From Clostridiaceae bacterium (GTDB lineage Bacteria > Bacillota > Clostridia > Lutisporales > Lutisporaceae), in NCBI GenBank assembly GCA_003527145.1, contig DPSW01000204.1:353-9661 (forward strand): a DNA stretch of 9,309 nucleotides, written 5' to 3'. Below the pieces are notes generated by a model. The model saw nothing but the letters and a program-made list of their open reading frames with translations. It searched no databases and was not told the DNA's origin. This document shows, in pieces, positions 1 through 6,596 of the stretch. The position numbers were made by a program, and so were the translations under genes. Positions within the stretch are counted from its first letter, which is position 1, and every line of letters begins with the position of its first letter.

Positions 1-675
1 AATACTTCCGACAGGCTCCTTCACACATATATGGGAGTGCTGAAGCCCCATATGGAGAATATAAATTACTCTACTTCCGGGGAATTGAGCCCTTTATTGA
101 ATGATCCCTACCTGAGGACCATAGGCATAGGGACAAAAATATTTCTGGCAGGCGCTGCAGGATATGTCTCCTGGCAAGGTACACAATTTGTCACCGAAAA
201 ACCCAGGGGAGAAAACGGCATACCGTTATCACCAGCTTGCACCCTTGCGGTCACAGGTGATTTGAAGAAGATGAGCACAGAATATATCAAGCCTGCGGTT
301 TTTGAAAAATACGGCACCTCCCTGTTCGTAGGCATAGGAATACCTATACCCGTTCTCGACGAGGATCTGCTCCATAACCTGTCGGTGCAAAACAAGGATA
401 TATATACAAATATTGTGGACTACAGCGTGCCCCGTCTTAACAAGCCCGTCCTCGGCAAATGCAGCTACGGTGAATTGAGAAGCGGAGAATTGGTCCTCGA
501 CGGCAATACAATAAAAACCGCACCCCTTTCCAGCCTTTATAAGGCGAGAAAGATTGCCCTGGAGCTCAAAAGATGGGTGGCAGAGGAAGGCTTCACACTT
601 CAGGAGCCCATAGAAGCTTTCCCAAAAGTTTCAACCCTTAATTCATTGAAGGAAAGTGTTGATGGAGGGATATAA
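1..675 (+). CDS. Homocysteine biosynthesis protein (HcyBio/DUF39, COG1900), C-terminal part
   Basis: The reading frame is open from base 1, so the gene begins upstream; 224 residues are present before the TAA at 673-675. The visible part matches my knowledge of the DUF39/HcyBio family: RTIGIGTKIFLAGAAGYV near the start, then TGDLKKM, YGTSLFVGIGIPIPVLDED, a SYGELRSG segment and TAPLSSLYKARKIALELKRW near the end. Family members are usually near 390 residues, so roughly 165 residues are missing. In methanogens the family is linked to forming homocysteine from aspartate semialdehyde with sulfide, working with an Fe-S partner; that role is carried over here by homology. The start of the next gene overlaps this stop (TAATG), and a GGAGGGA site sits inside the last codons, so the two are translationally coupled. 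No CBS domain is visible after the core. The family call is secure; the biochemical role is less so. Confidence 0.88.
   Translation, partial: NTSDRLLHTYMGVLKPHMENINYSTSGELSPLLNDPYLRTIGIGTKIFLAGAAGYVSWQGTQFVTEKPRGENGIPLSPACTLAVTGDLKKMSTEYIKPAVFEKYGTSLFVGIGIPIPVLDEDLLHNLSVQNKDIYTNIVDYSVPRLNKPVLGKCSYGELRSGELVLDGNTIKTAPLSSLYKARKIALELKRWVAEEGFTLQEPIEAFPKVSTLNSLKESVDGGI
664..670 (+). promoter_or_regulatory. Ribosome binding site fixing the ferredoxin start
   Basis: GGAGGGA lies four bases before ATG 675, inside the last codons of the HcyBio gene. It shows that translation was meant to start at 675, in the frame that now stops at 693. This is the main argument that the ferredoxin gene is frameshifted rather than simply starting elsewhere. 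Confidence 0.8.
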
Positions 676-879
676 TGAACAAGATATATAAATAAAGAAA
701 AATGCGTACATTGCGGAGCCTGTACCGCAGCATGCGGCTCCGATTCGCTCCGGATGGAAGGCAAGGATTGCACCCTGTCCTTTGATAAGGACCGCTGCGC
801 AGGCTGTGAAAGCTGCATAAAGGCTTGCCCCTTGAGAGCCATTACGATAGATATGGCCATCAGGTGGCTTTATGTATGA
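675..879 (+). pseudogene. Small 2[4Fe-4S] ferredoxin gene with an apparent 2-nt frameshift
   Basis: A GGAGGGA site (664-670) precedes ATG 675, but that frame stops at TAA 693 after six codons (MNKIYK). From about 688 the +1 frame reads INKEKCVHCGACTAACG and, further on, CAGCESCIKACP, ending at TGA 877-879. These are two CxxCxxCxxxC cluster motifs, typical of a bacterial-type ferredoxin. Adding one AT unit to the (AT)3 run at 684-689 restores one continuous 68-residue protein beginning MNKIYINKEKC. No ATG, GTG or TTG in the ferredoxin frame precedes the first cysteine, so the gene cannot be made whole from another usual start. The end overlaps the UPF0280 start by 8 nt. By position it should be the electron carrier of the HcyBio system; methanogen counterparts carry an extra NIL domain, absent here. 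It may be a true mutation, a phase-variable site or a sequencing error. Confidence 0.85.
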
Positions 880-1594
880 AGAACGGTTTTACAGAGAAAT
901 AATGAAATCCAGGGATCTGCTCTGCTTTAATGTGACCGAAGGCGAATCGGACCTTCAGATTTTTGCTAAGGATAATCTGGAGAAAGAAACCAGGAGGGCT
1001 TTAATAAAATGCAGAAGCCAGCTTCATGAATATATTCGTAAGAATCCGCATTTTCTTACGAGCCTTGATTCCATTAAACCTCAAAAAAACAGTCCCGAAA
1101 TAGTAAAGCAAATGTGCCGCGCAGCAGAGTCTGCAAAGGTGGGGCCTATGGCGGCAGTGGCAGGAGCCGTATCCAAATATGTAGGGCTTTCCCTCCTGAA
1201 GCATACCGAGGAGATAATCATTGAAAATGGGGGAGATATATTTCTTAAGACCAGGATAGACAGAAGGATTTCCATATACGCAGGAAGCTCTCCCTTTTCA
1301 AACAAGATTGCCCTCCTAATACCCGGCAGTGATGAAGAATTGGGCATCTGTACCTCCAGCGGCACTGTAGGCCACTCCCTAAGCTTCGGCAAAGCCGATG
1401 CGGCAGTGATACTTGCAAGGGATGCAGTGCTGGCAGATGCTGCCGCTACTGCTGCAGGCAATGCGGTAAAAGACCAAAAGGATATAGAAAAGGGGATAGA
1501 AACAGCCATGTCTATTCCCGGAGTGGAAGGCGTCCTCATAATAGTGGGAGATAAAATGGGCGCCTTCGGCAATATAAATCTGATCAAACCTTGA
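872..1594 (+). CDS. UPF0280 family protein (COG2122, ApbE-like)
   Basis: The 240-residue product has the hallmarks of UPF0280: an N-terminal MYEERFYRE, VGPMAAVAGA (residues 90-99), ENGGDI (118-123) and GICTSSGTVGHSLSFGKADA (158-177), followed by an Ala-rich ADAAATAAGNAV segment. UPF0280 is a relative of the flavin transferase ApbE, and its length is normal for the family. In methanogens a COG2122 gene has been tied genetically to the same homocysteine pathway as COG1900, which fits this operon, but its reaction is unknown to me. The start at 872 is chosen because the ERFYR motif sits at the family N terminus; AGGTGG (862-867) is a close but usable binding site. The gene overlaps the ferredoxin end by 8 nt, and its stop overlaps the metF binding site region, consistent with co-translation. 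Confidence 0.88.
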   Translation: MYEERFYREIMKSRDLLCFNVTEGESDLQIFAKDNLEKETRRALIKCRSQLHEYIRKNPHFLTSLDSIKPQKNSPEIVKQMCRAAESAKVGPMAAVAGAVSKYVGLSLLKHTEEIIIENGGDIFLKTRIDRRISIYAGSSPFSNKIALLIPGSDEELGICTSSGTVGHSLSFGKADAAVILARDAVLADAAATAAGNAVKDQKDIEKGIETAMSIPGVEGVLIIVGDKMGAFGNINLIKP

Positions 1595-1608
1595 AAGGAG
1601 AACTGGAA

Positions 1609-2502
1609 ATGAAAATAAAAGAATTATTCAATAAAAGCCCGGTAATATCCCTGGAGATATTTCCTCCAAAGCCCGAGGCTTCCATAGATACAGTCCTCAA
1701 CACCATAGATGCATTATCCGATCTGAAGCCCGATTTTATCAGCGTCACCTACGGAGCGGGAGGCAGCAGCAAATCCCACACGGTACAGATCGCAGATATC
1801 ATAAAGAACAAATACGGCATTGAAGCCCTTGCCCATTTGACCTGCATAAGCTCTACAAAAAAAGAAGTGGAGGATATTCTGACAAGACTGCGCAGCTCCA
1901 GTATAGAAAATGTGCTTGCACTAAGAGGAGACAGACCCCAAAATGACACTTGCATTTCAGAAGAAGCCCAATACGAGTATGCAAGGGATCTCATAGCCCA
2001 TATACGGAATTTCGGAGGATTCTCCATAGGAGCTGCCTGCTATCCCGAGGTCCATATAGAAGCCGGGGATAGCCTCTCAGACCTGCGCAGCCTGAAGGCC
2101 AAGGTCAAATCCGGAGCGGATTTCCTCATAACCCAGCTGTTTTTGGACAATAATTTTTTCTATGATTTTAAAGAAAAGCTGGATTTGATAGAGGTCAATA
2201 TACCTGTATCCGCAGGCATCATGCCCGTAATAAACAAAAAGCAGATAGAGAGGATAACAGGACTTTGCGGCGCCAGCATACCTGCCAAGTTCAAACGCAT
2301 ACTCGATAAATATGAAAACAACCCGGAAGCCCTGAAGGAGGCGGGCATAGCCTATGCAACGGAACAGATCATAGACTTGCTTTCTTCGGGTGTGGACGGG
2401 ATACATCTATATACGATGAACAAGCCTGAGGTGGCAAGAAAAATCATTGGCCAGATATCAAATATAAGGAGCTATTTGGGCAATAACATTAAGTATGCTT
2501 AA
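1609..2502 (+). CDS. metF: Methylenetetrahydrofolate reductase
   Basis: A 297-residue MetF of the short bacterial type without a C-terminal regulatory domain. It reduces 5,10-methylene-THF to 5-methyl-THF, the methyl donor for turning homocysteine into methionine. Visible motifs are SLEIFPPKPE (E16 corresponds to the catalytic Glu of E. coli MetF), VTYGAGGS (46-53), AHLTCIS (75-81), NVLALRGDRP with D108, GAACYPEVH (141-149), SGADFLITQLFLDNN with Q176, and VSAGIMPV. A TTG at 1591 is also in frame, but ATG 1609 is preferred because AAAGGAG (1594-1600) lies eight bases before it. It closes the homocysteine operon, 14 nt after the UPF0280 stop. No metV partner gene is adjacent, unlike many acetogen Wood-Ljungdahl clusters, so a methionine-supply role is favoured. 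The stop codon lies inside one copy of a direct repeat (2494-2522). Confidence 0.95.
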   Translation: MKIKELFNKSPVISLEIFPPKPEASIDTVLNTIDALSDLKPDFISVTYGAGGSSKSHTVQIADIIKNKYGIEALAHLTCISSTKKEVEDILTRLRSSSIENVLALRGDRPQNDTCISEEAQYEYARDLIAHIRNFGGFSIGAACYPEVHIEAGDSLSDLRSLKAKVKSGADFLITQLFLDNNFFYDFKEKLDLIEVNIPVSAGIMPVINKKQIERITGLCGASIPAKFKRILDKYENNPEALKEAGIAYATEQIIDLLSSGVDGIHLYTMNKPEVARKIIGQISNIRSYLGNNIKYA

Positions 2503-2522
2503 GTAGAATTGAAAACCTTTAT
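2494..2522 (+). repeat. Direct repeat copy A, spanning the metF stop codon
   Basis: This 29-bp stretch begins TATGCTTAAG, includes the metF TAA, and ends ACCTTTAT. It matches 6419-6447 at 28 of 29 positions (T at 2504 against G at 6429). Weaker similarity extends about 12 bp further upstream (for example ATTAA before both). The pair brackets the whole minus-strand transporter cassette. Confidence 0.85.
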
Positions 2523-2584
2523 AAAGTCTGGAACTCCACGCTCTTGTATATCCCGTTATTTAGCAAATCATGATTCCCACACAA

Positions 2585-2635
2585 CAAGAAAGGCTTCTAT
2601 GCTAGGTATTCCGAAAATCAACGAAGCCTTTCTTG
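2585..2635. terminator. 13-bp perfect inverted repeat, candidate bidirectional terminator
   Basis: CAAGAAAGGCTTC (2585-2597) and GAAGCCTTTCTTG (2623-2635) are perfect reverse complements separated by 25 bases. It sits between two convergent units, metF (+) and the DUF169 gene (-), where a two-way terminator is expected. On the - strand the right arm runs into a U-rich stretch (UUUCUUGUUGUG); on the + strand the arm itself is CCUUUCUUG but no clean U run follows. The loop is long for an intrinsic terminator. A mobile element end is another possible reading. Confidence 0.5.
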
Positions 2636-2682
2636 AAATGTAATTAAAAATTATGCTTTTTCATGCAAAGATTCAGTATTTT

Positions 2683-3570
2683 TTATTTTTCATCTAAATT
2701 CCAAATATCAGGAAGTCTTTCCTCTTGTTCCATTGGTTTCAATTCCCGTTGTTTTTCAAAATATACACTATCTCGCTGATAGAATACAGGGCCGCCATAA
2801 TTTCTATTTAATATAATAGGTACATCATCTATACCGTTTTGTTTCATTCGCTCAATAATCTTTAATTTAATATCTGTATGTTCTACAGGTGTAATAGTGA
2901 TGCATAAGCCGTCAATAATTCTTTCAAACTTACCAAAAGGCATACCAATAGCCATTTCATATTCTTTCATACCTGCCGAACGTGGTCCCGCACATAACAC
3001 AGACATACTGATGTCATTAGTTTCATATGGTTCTGCGGTACATTCGGCACAAATCGCCTGATTACCAATCATTTTGAATGTACTGTGAGTTCCAAAAAAA
3101 TGTGTATATCCCTGAACCAAACGCATAATATTGCGTGGATTCGATACAATGATTACTACATCCGGAGCTTCTGTAAACTCTTCAACAGGCATAACTTGGA
3201 CACCATATGCCCTGTGCTTACAAATCGAAATATGATTGCTTACTTCTTTGGATGTTGTCAAATCAGTATAAAGCCCTCTATTCTGGAAAAAGCGTCCAGA
3301 AGTATAAAACTCATCAAGAGCCACAATTCCTAAAGCTCTTGCCCCTCCAAAACAACCGAAATTAGAAAAGTCAGCTTTAAGCTTTTTCCCATGTGCGGCA
3401 TGAACAACCATAGCACAATAAGACTTTTGGGATTGAAGCTGAGGTGCATTTGCCATTTCAAACTCTTTCTGAGTAAATAAAAATTTTATTCCAACAATAG
3501 AACGTTCAAATTCCAGTGCACAATTTGCTTTAATAACTGCTCGCCTTACCGCATTCTGATCAAACATCAT
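2683..3570 (-). CDS. DUF169 family protein (COG2043)
   Basis: A 295-residue soluble protein with no signal peptide or membrane segment. I assign it to DUF169 from the mid-section VVIIVSNPRNIMRLVQGYTHF (residues 138-158), the AICAECTAEPY segment (172-182), LCAGPRS (192-198) and the EMAIGMPFGKF block (205-215). Eight cysteines are present (17, 52, 73, 117, 174, 177, 193, 223); C73 in a CFGGARALG context, C174/C177 and C193 fall in what look like the conserved blocks, so a metal or Fe-S site is possible but unproven. No reaction is established for the family to my knowledge. It begins 17 nt after the lipoprotein gene, with AGGAGAG just before two adjacent ATG codons (3570 and 3567); either could be used. 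It is the last gene of the transporter operon, suggesting that it acts on or senses the imported compound. Confidence 0.8.
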   Translation of the reverse strand: MMFDQNAVRRAVIKANCALEFERSIVGIKFLFTQKEFEMANAPQLQSQKSYCAMVVHAAHGKKLKADFSNFGCFGGARALGIVALDEFYTSGRFFQNRGLYTDLTTSKEVSNHISICKHRAYGVQVMPVEEFTEAPDVVIIVSNPRNIMRLVQGYTHFFGTHSTFKMIGNQAICAECTAEPYETNDISMSVLCAGPRSAGMKEYEMAIGMPFGKFERIIDGLCITITPVEHTDIKLKIIERMKQNGIDDVPIILNRNYGGPVFYQRDSVYFEKQRELKPMEQEERLPDIWNLDEK

Positions 3571-3587
3571 ACAACTCTCCTATTAGT

Positions 3588-4472
3588 TTATTTGAAATAT
3601 TTATCAATTTCGGAGTACAAAATAAAAGTCCCGCCAAATGCTTCATTAAACGTTTTGTAACAGGCTTCAGTCTGCATTTTTTCCATAGTTAATTTTACCC
3701 AATCTGCATTCTCGTCTTCACTTCTCACTATTAATCCCTGTGGTGTCATATTTTCTTTTTTGCTGATTGCCATATGAGAGCTTGGATCTAATTTACCCGA
3801 ATCACGAACAATAACTGCAGAGGCAATAACGGCATCGACATCATCAATTGAGCTCATAGTAGTAGTTAGCTCTGTGGGAATTATTTCAATATTCCTAGCA
3901 TTTTCAACGATATCTAAAAAAGAATAAAAATTGTTCTCAGAAGGCTTATCACTAAGCTTAATTAAGCCGGTGTCTTCCAGCATGGTCAAGCATCCATCGA
4001 TATTGGCTAAGCCTTGAGCAATAATAATTTTCGCTCCATTGGGAAATTCTTCAGGAGACTTCCATTTAGTAGAGTAAAGACCGCTGTAAGAATAATAATA
4101 CGGCATCGGCATTGTCAGATTTGCTTTATTTGTATCATTAAAGGTTTTCATCCATTTTAAGCTATTGCAGAATAAACCATCTATATCTCCTGCATTTAAT
4201 GCTTCTGCAGGAAGATTGTTACCATCGAAAACAACAACCTCCACTTCAACTCCAGTCCCCTCTAACGCAGTTTTCATCAAATCTGCAGCAGGTTCGGTAG
4301 CAGAAACGCAACCAATTTTTACAGTTTTCTTTTCCGCCGGCTTATTTGCTTCTGCAATTTCTCCATTAGACGGGACATCAGGCGATTCTGCCGGTTTAAC
4401 TTGGCATGCTGACATAGATAATGCTAATACGCAAACCAATAAAAGAGATAATAACTTTTTAATTTTTCCCAT
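3588..4472 (-). CDS. NlpA/MetQ-family substrate-binding lipoprotein, divergent
   Basis: A 294-residue secreted lipoprotein of the ABC importer. A basic N terminus (MGKIKK) and hydrophobic core lead to SMSAC, with C23 as the likely lipid-anchored residue, followed by a Pro/Glu-rich linker. The binding domain starts near KKTVKIGCV and has the MetQ-like layout: DGNNLPAEALNAGDIDGLFCNS, then MPMPYYYSYSGLYS, later EIIPTELTTTMSSIDDVDAVIASAV. Several places where methionine binders are usually conserved look different, such as IIIAQGLANIDGCLTML instead of the usual PND-N-GRAL type segment, so the ligand may not be methionine. An in-frame GTG at 4487 would add five residues; ATG 4472 is preferred because GAGGAAG lies six bases before it. 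It lies between the permease and DUF169 genes on the same strand. Confidence 0.82.
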   Translation of the reverse strand: MGKIKKLLSLLLVCVLALSMSACQVKPAESPDVPSNGEIAEANKPAEKKTVKIGCVSATEPAADLMKTALEGTGVEVEVVVFDGNNLPAEALNAGDIDGLFCNSLKWMKTFNDTNKANLTMPMPYYYSYSGLYSTKWKSPEEFPNGAKIIIAQGLANIDGCLTMLEDTGLIKLSDKPSENNFYSFLDIVENARNIEIIPTELTTTMSSIDDVDAVIASAVIVRDSGKLDPSSHMAISKKENMTPQGLIVRSEDENADWVKLTMEKMQTEACYKTFNEAFGGTFILYSEIDKYFK

Positions 4473-4537
4473 TTTTATCTTCCTCACTTCTTAAGAATTT
4501 TGATTCAATTATTTAAGTTAAAATGAAATAAAACTTG

Positions 4538-5215
4538 CTATTTTATACTATGCTTGTATAAATAATCACCAAACAGCTGAATCGCTTGAATCATGACTAA
4601 TAATAAAATTACGCCGGTATATAGAACGGAATAATTAAAGCTATAAAAACCATAATTGAGTGCGACAGAACCTAACCCGCCTGCTCCAACAGCACCTGCC
4701 ATTGTAGTAGACTTTAGGAAATTAATTGCACATAAAGTGGACCCGTTGATAACACTTGGAATTGCTTCTCTCAGCATGACTTTCAAAACAATTTGTAAAT
4801 CACTGGCCCCGCAAGCTTTAGCAGCTTCTATCAGTTGTGGGTCAACATCTAAAAGCGCATTTTCAATAATACGCGCCATAAAAGGTGCTCCTCCAACGGT
4901 TAAAGGAAAAATTGCAGCAGCTTCTCCAATCATTGTTCCCATTACTAAGCGTGTCACCGGAGCAATCGCTACAATCAAAACTATAAAGGGAAAGCTTCTC
5001 ACTGTATTAACAATAAACGATAGAGTGCTATGGACCCATTTACATGGCCTAAGCCCTTTAGTCGGATTCGTCATCACCAATATAATCGCTATGATAAAGC
5101 TCAGAATGGTAGCTAAAATCATAGAAATAGACATCATACGGATGGTAGCAACAATGGCCGGCCACATTAGCCGATTAAATTTTTGCAGCCAATTTATCCA
5201 AAATTCACTATTCAC
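4538..5215 (-). CDS. MetI-type ABC transporter permease
   Basis: A 225-residue integral membrane protein of the methionine-type permease family. Hydrophobic segments run roughly at residues 17-48, 66-90, 98-116, 155-180 and 195-216, consistent with about five membrane spans. The cytoplasmic coupling loop EAAKACGASDLQIVLKVMLR (130-149) is the EAA motif that docks on the ATPase. SFPFIVLIVAIAPVTRLVMGT and AGAVGAGGLGSVALNYGF are further family signatures, and the length is normal for MetI. It starts with GTG at 5215, only one base after the ATPase stop, with AGGAGAG eight bases upstream; the ATG one base earlier runs straight into a stop and is not usable. A 65-nt AT-rich gap separates it from the lipoprotein gene. 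Family is clear; the substrate is not fixed by the permease alone. Confidence 0.88.
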   Translation of the reverse strand: MNSEFWINWLQKFNRLMWPAIVATIRMMSISMILATILSFIIAIILVMTNPTKGLRPCKWVHSTLSFIVNTVRSFPFIVLIVAIAPVTRLVMGTMIGEAAAIFPLTVGGAPFMARIIENALLDVDPQLIEAAKACGASDLQIVLKVMLREAIPSVINGSTLCAINFLKSTTMAGAVGAGGLGSVALNYGFYSFNYSVLYTGVILLLVMIQAIQLFGDYLYKHSIK

Positions 5216-5216
5216 A

Positions 5217-6209
5217 TTAGCTACTCTCCTTTAAAGCCGATTCATTTAAGCAACTGCAAATGACTCCATATTCTTTTAATTTCTGAGTCAAATCTACCGA
5301 ATCTGAATCTGACACGTCAATAATGCTCGATTGTATAGTTACCTCATTTACTCGTTCCATCGAAGCACTAATAATGCTGAAATCAATATTCAAGCTTCGT
5401 GCCACTTTTGCCAATACCGGCTGATTAGCTAACTCACCAGAAGATATAACCTTTAATCGTGTTGTCCCTTTTGGTTTAGGTGCTTTATTATTTTCTTCTC
5501 CAATAAGATTTTTCAACGCAAGCGGTTCCTCGAGAAAAATTTGTTCAACAGTGCCGCTTGCAGCAATCCGGCCATTCTCTATGATTGAAAGGCTGTGACA
5601 TATAGAACGGATAACAGCCATCTGATGAGCTACTATGATAATGGTAATATTCATCTGCTCATTAATTTGCTTTAAGAGATTTAAAAATGATGCTGCCGTA
5701 TTTGGGTCAAGCGCAGAAGTTGCCTCATCGCAAAGTAAAAGCTTAGGACTCATAGCCAAAGCTCGGGCAATGGCAACTCGTTGCTTTTGTCCGCCGGAAA
5801 GCTGACTTGGGTAAGCATTTAGCTTGTCTGATATCCCAACCATTTCTGCTAATTCTTTTACTCTTCTATCTATATATGATTTTTTATACCTCCAGCACTC
5901 CATCGGAAACGCAATATTACGATATGTAGTAAGTTGTCCCAAAAGCGAAAAGTTCTGGAATATCATTCCAATATCTTTCCTGAAAATCCGAATCTGTTTC
6001 CCTTTTAATTCACAAACTTCTATTCCATCTATACACAAGCTGCCTTCATCATAGGTTTCTAACCCATTGATGCACCGCAAAAGCGTTGATTTTCCAGCAC
6101 CACTGCGTCCAGCTAGGCCATAAATTTGCCCTGTCTCAACTGTTAAATCGATTCCCCTAAGTACATTTAATCCTTCAAAATGTTTATGCAAATTTACAAT
6201 TTTGATCAC
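5217..6209 (-). CDS. metN: MetN-type ABC transporter ATPase with C-terminal NIL domain
   Basis: A 330-residue ATPase that powers the adjacent permease. It shows Walker A GRSGAGKST (34-42), Q-loop Q85, signature LSGGQKQR (137-144), Walker B LLLCDEATSALDP (157-169) with D161/E162, and switch histidine H195. Residues about 252-322 form a NIL domain, the ligand-sensing tail of methionine importers that slows transport when the internal amino acid is high. Start is GTG 6209, with AGGGGG (6223-6218) eight bases upstream; there is no nearer ATG. It is the first gene of a four-gene - strand operon. Four of its first ten leucine codons are TTA, whereas metF uses TTA about twice in nearly thirty, hinting at a different origin. 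The call as a MetN homologue is firm; methionine as substrate is inferred and weakened by the divergent binding protein. Confidence 0.88.
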   Translation of the reverse strand: MIKIVNLHKHFEGLNVLRGIDLTVETGQIYGLAGRSGAGKSTLLRCINGLETYDEGSLCIDGIEVCELKGKQIRIFRKDIGMIFQNFSLLGQLTTYRNIAFPMECWRYKKSYIDRRVKELAEMVGISDKLNAYPSQLSGGQKQRVAIARALAMSPKLLLCDEATSALDPNTAASFLNLLKQINEQMNITIIIVAHQMAVIRSICHSLSIIENGRIAASGTVEQIFLEEPLALKNLIGEENNKAPKPKGTTRLKVISSGELANQPVLAKVARSLNIDFSIISASMERVNEVTIQSSIIDVSDSDSVDLTQKLKEYGVICSCLNESALKESS

Positions 6210-6315
6210 GCAGGCTGCCCCCTAATAACTTTAAGTCAAACTTTTTTTGAAATTACATACACAACCCATTTTGCATATTAAATATATCATCTCACCATTT
6301 AATATACAAATTTAT

Positions 6316-6349
6316 ATAATCTATCTAATGCTAAACTCATATAGATTAT
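6316..6349. repeat. 9-bp inverted repeat upstream of the transporter operon
   Basis: ATAATCTAT (6316-6324) and ATAGATTAT (6341-6349) are perfect reverse complements with a 16-nt spacer. It lies about 110-140 nt upstream of the ATPase start and could be a regulator site, but AT-rich DNA gives such pairs by chance fairly easily. Confidence 0.4.
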
Positions 6350-6377
6350 GTCTATTTTAAAGGTTTTTTGATTTTTC

Positions 6378-6411
6378 TTGTCTGATTTTGTCTGATTTTA
6401 TAATAAAATCA
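6378..6411. repeat. Tandem decamer joined to a 19-bp palindrome
   Basis: TTGTCTGATT occurs twice in a row (6378-6387 and 6388-6397). The second copy runs into a palindrome, TGATTTTATAATAAAATCA (6393-6411), with 9-bp arms around one base. It ends eight bases before direct repeat copy B. Possible operator for the transporter operon or a structural end of the inserted segment. Confidence 0.5.
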
Positions 6412-6418
6412 AATTAAA

Positions 6419-6447
6419 TATGCTTAAGGAGAATTGAAAACCTTTAT
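6419..6447 (+). repeat. Direct repeat copy B
   Basis: The second copy of the 29-bp repeat, 28/29 identical to 2494-2522. It lies in non-coding DNA just before the promoter of the AIR synthase-like gene. Here the metF-end sequence (TATGCTTAAG) is not attached to a gene, which suggests that a segment inserted at the metF 3' end and duplicated or carried this sequence. Confidence 0.85.
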
Positions 6448-6463
6448 CTTTCCATATGGTTTG

Positions 6464-6492
6464 TTTACATTATAAAGATTTCTATGTATACT
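6464..6492 (+). promoter_or_regulatory. Candidate sigma-A promoter of the AIR synthase-like gene
   Basis: TTTACA (6464-6469), a 17-bp spacer and TATACT (6487-6492), with TG directly before the -10. Transcription would start near 6499, giving a leader of about 100 nt. Within the leader, TGCGG-GCA-CCGCA (6550-6562) can form a short GC-rich hairpin about 20 nt before the ribosome binding site. Confidence 0.6.
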
Positions 6493-6596
6493 TTTATTGT
6501 ATGGTTTGAACGAAGCTTCATTGCTATGAATTGCTTTTGTTTAACGTTGTGCGGGCACCGCATGTTAATAGTGATAAATTTTAGAGGTGATCATTC

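Larger units (their letters stand above)
6210..6418. other. AT-rich upstream region of the transporter operon
   Basis: No gene is seen here. This should hold the - strand promoter for the ATPase gene, but I could not pick one -35/-10 pair with confidence because the stretch is extremely AT-rich. I looked for an S-box, T-box or other GC-rich conserved leader and saw none. Dyads and a tandem repeat at 6316-6411 are listed separately. Confidence 0.5.

Noticed and set aside
1081..1587. Long open frame on the - strand opposite the UPF0280 gene
   Set aside because: It mirrors the codon pattern of a clearly recognised gene, and its product resembles no family that I know.
2503..2643. A stop-free stretch of 46 codons in the metF frame directly after its TAA
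   Set aside because: MetF is complete without it, there is no start or ribosome binding site, the length is within chance, and it contains the inverted repeat proposed as a terminator.
4656..5234. Open frame of 192 codons on the + strand opposite the permease gene
   Set aside because: The permease on the - strand has clear family motifs; the antisense product is a hydrophobic shadow without recognisable features.
6210..6418. SAM, T-box or similar riboswitch upstream of the importer operon
   Set aside because: I looked on the - strand for conserved GC-rich stems and a terminator hairpin; the region is AT-rich with none of these.
2494..6447. Classical insertion sequence or transposon
   Set aside because: No transposase or integrase is encoded between the direct repeats, and I found no matching terminal inverted repeats just inside them.
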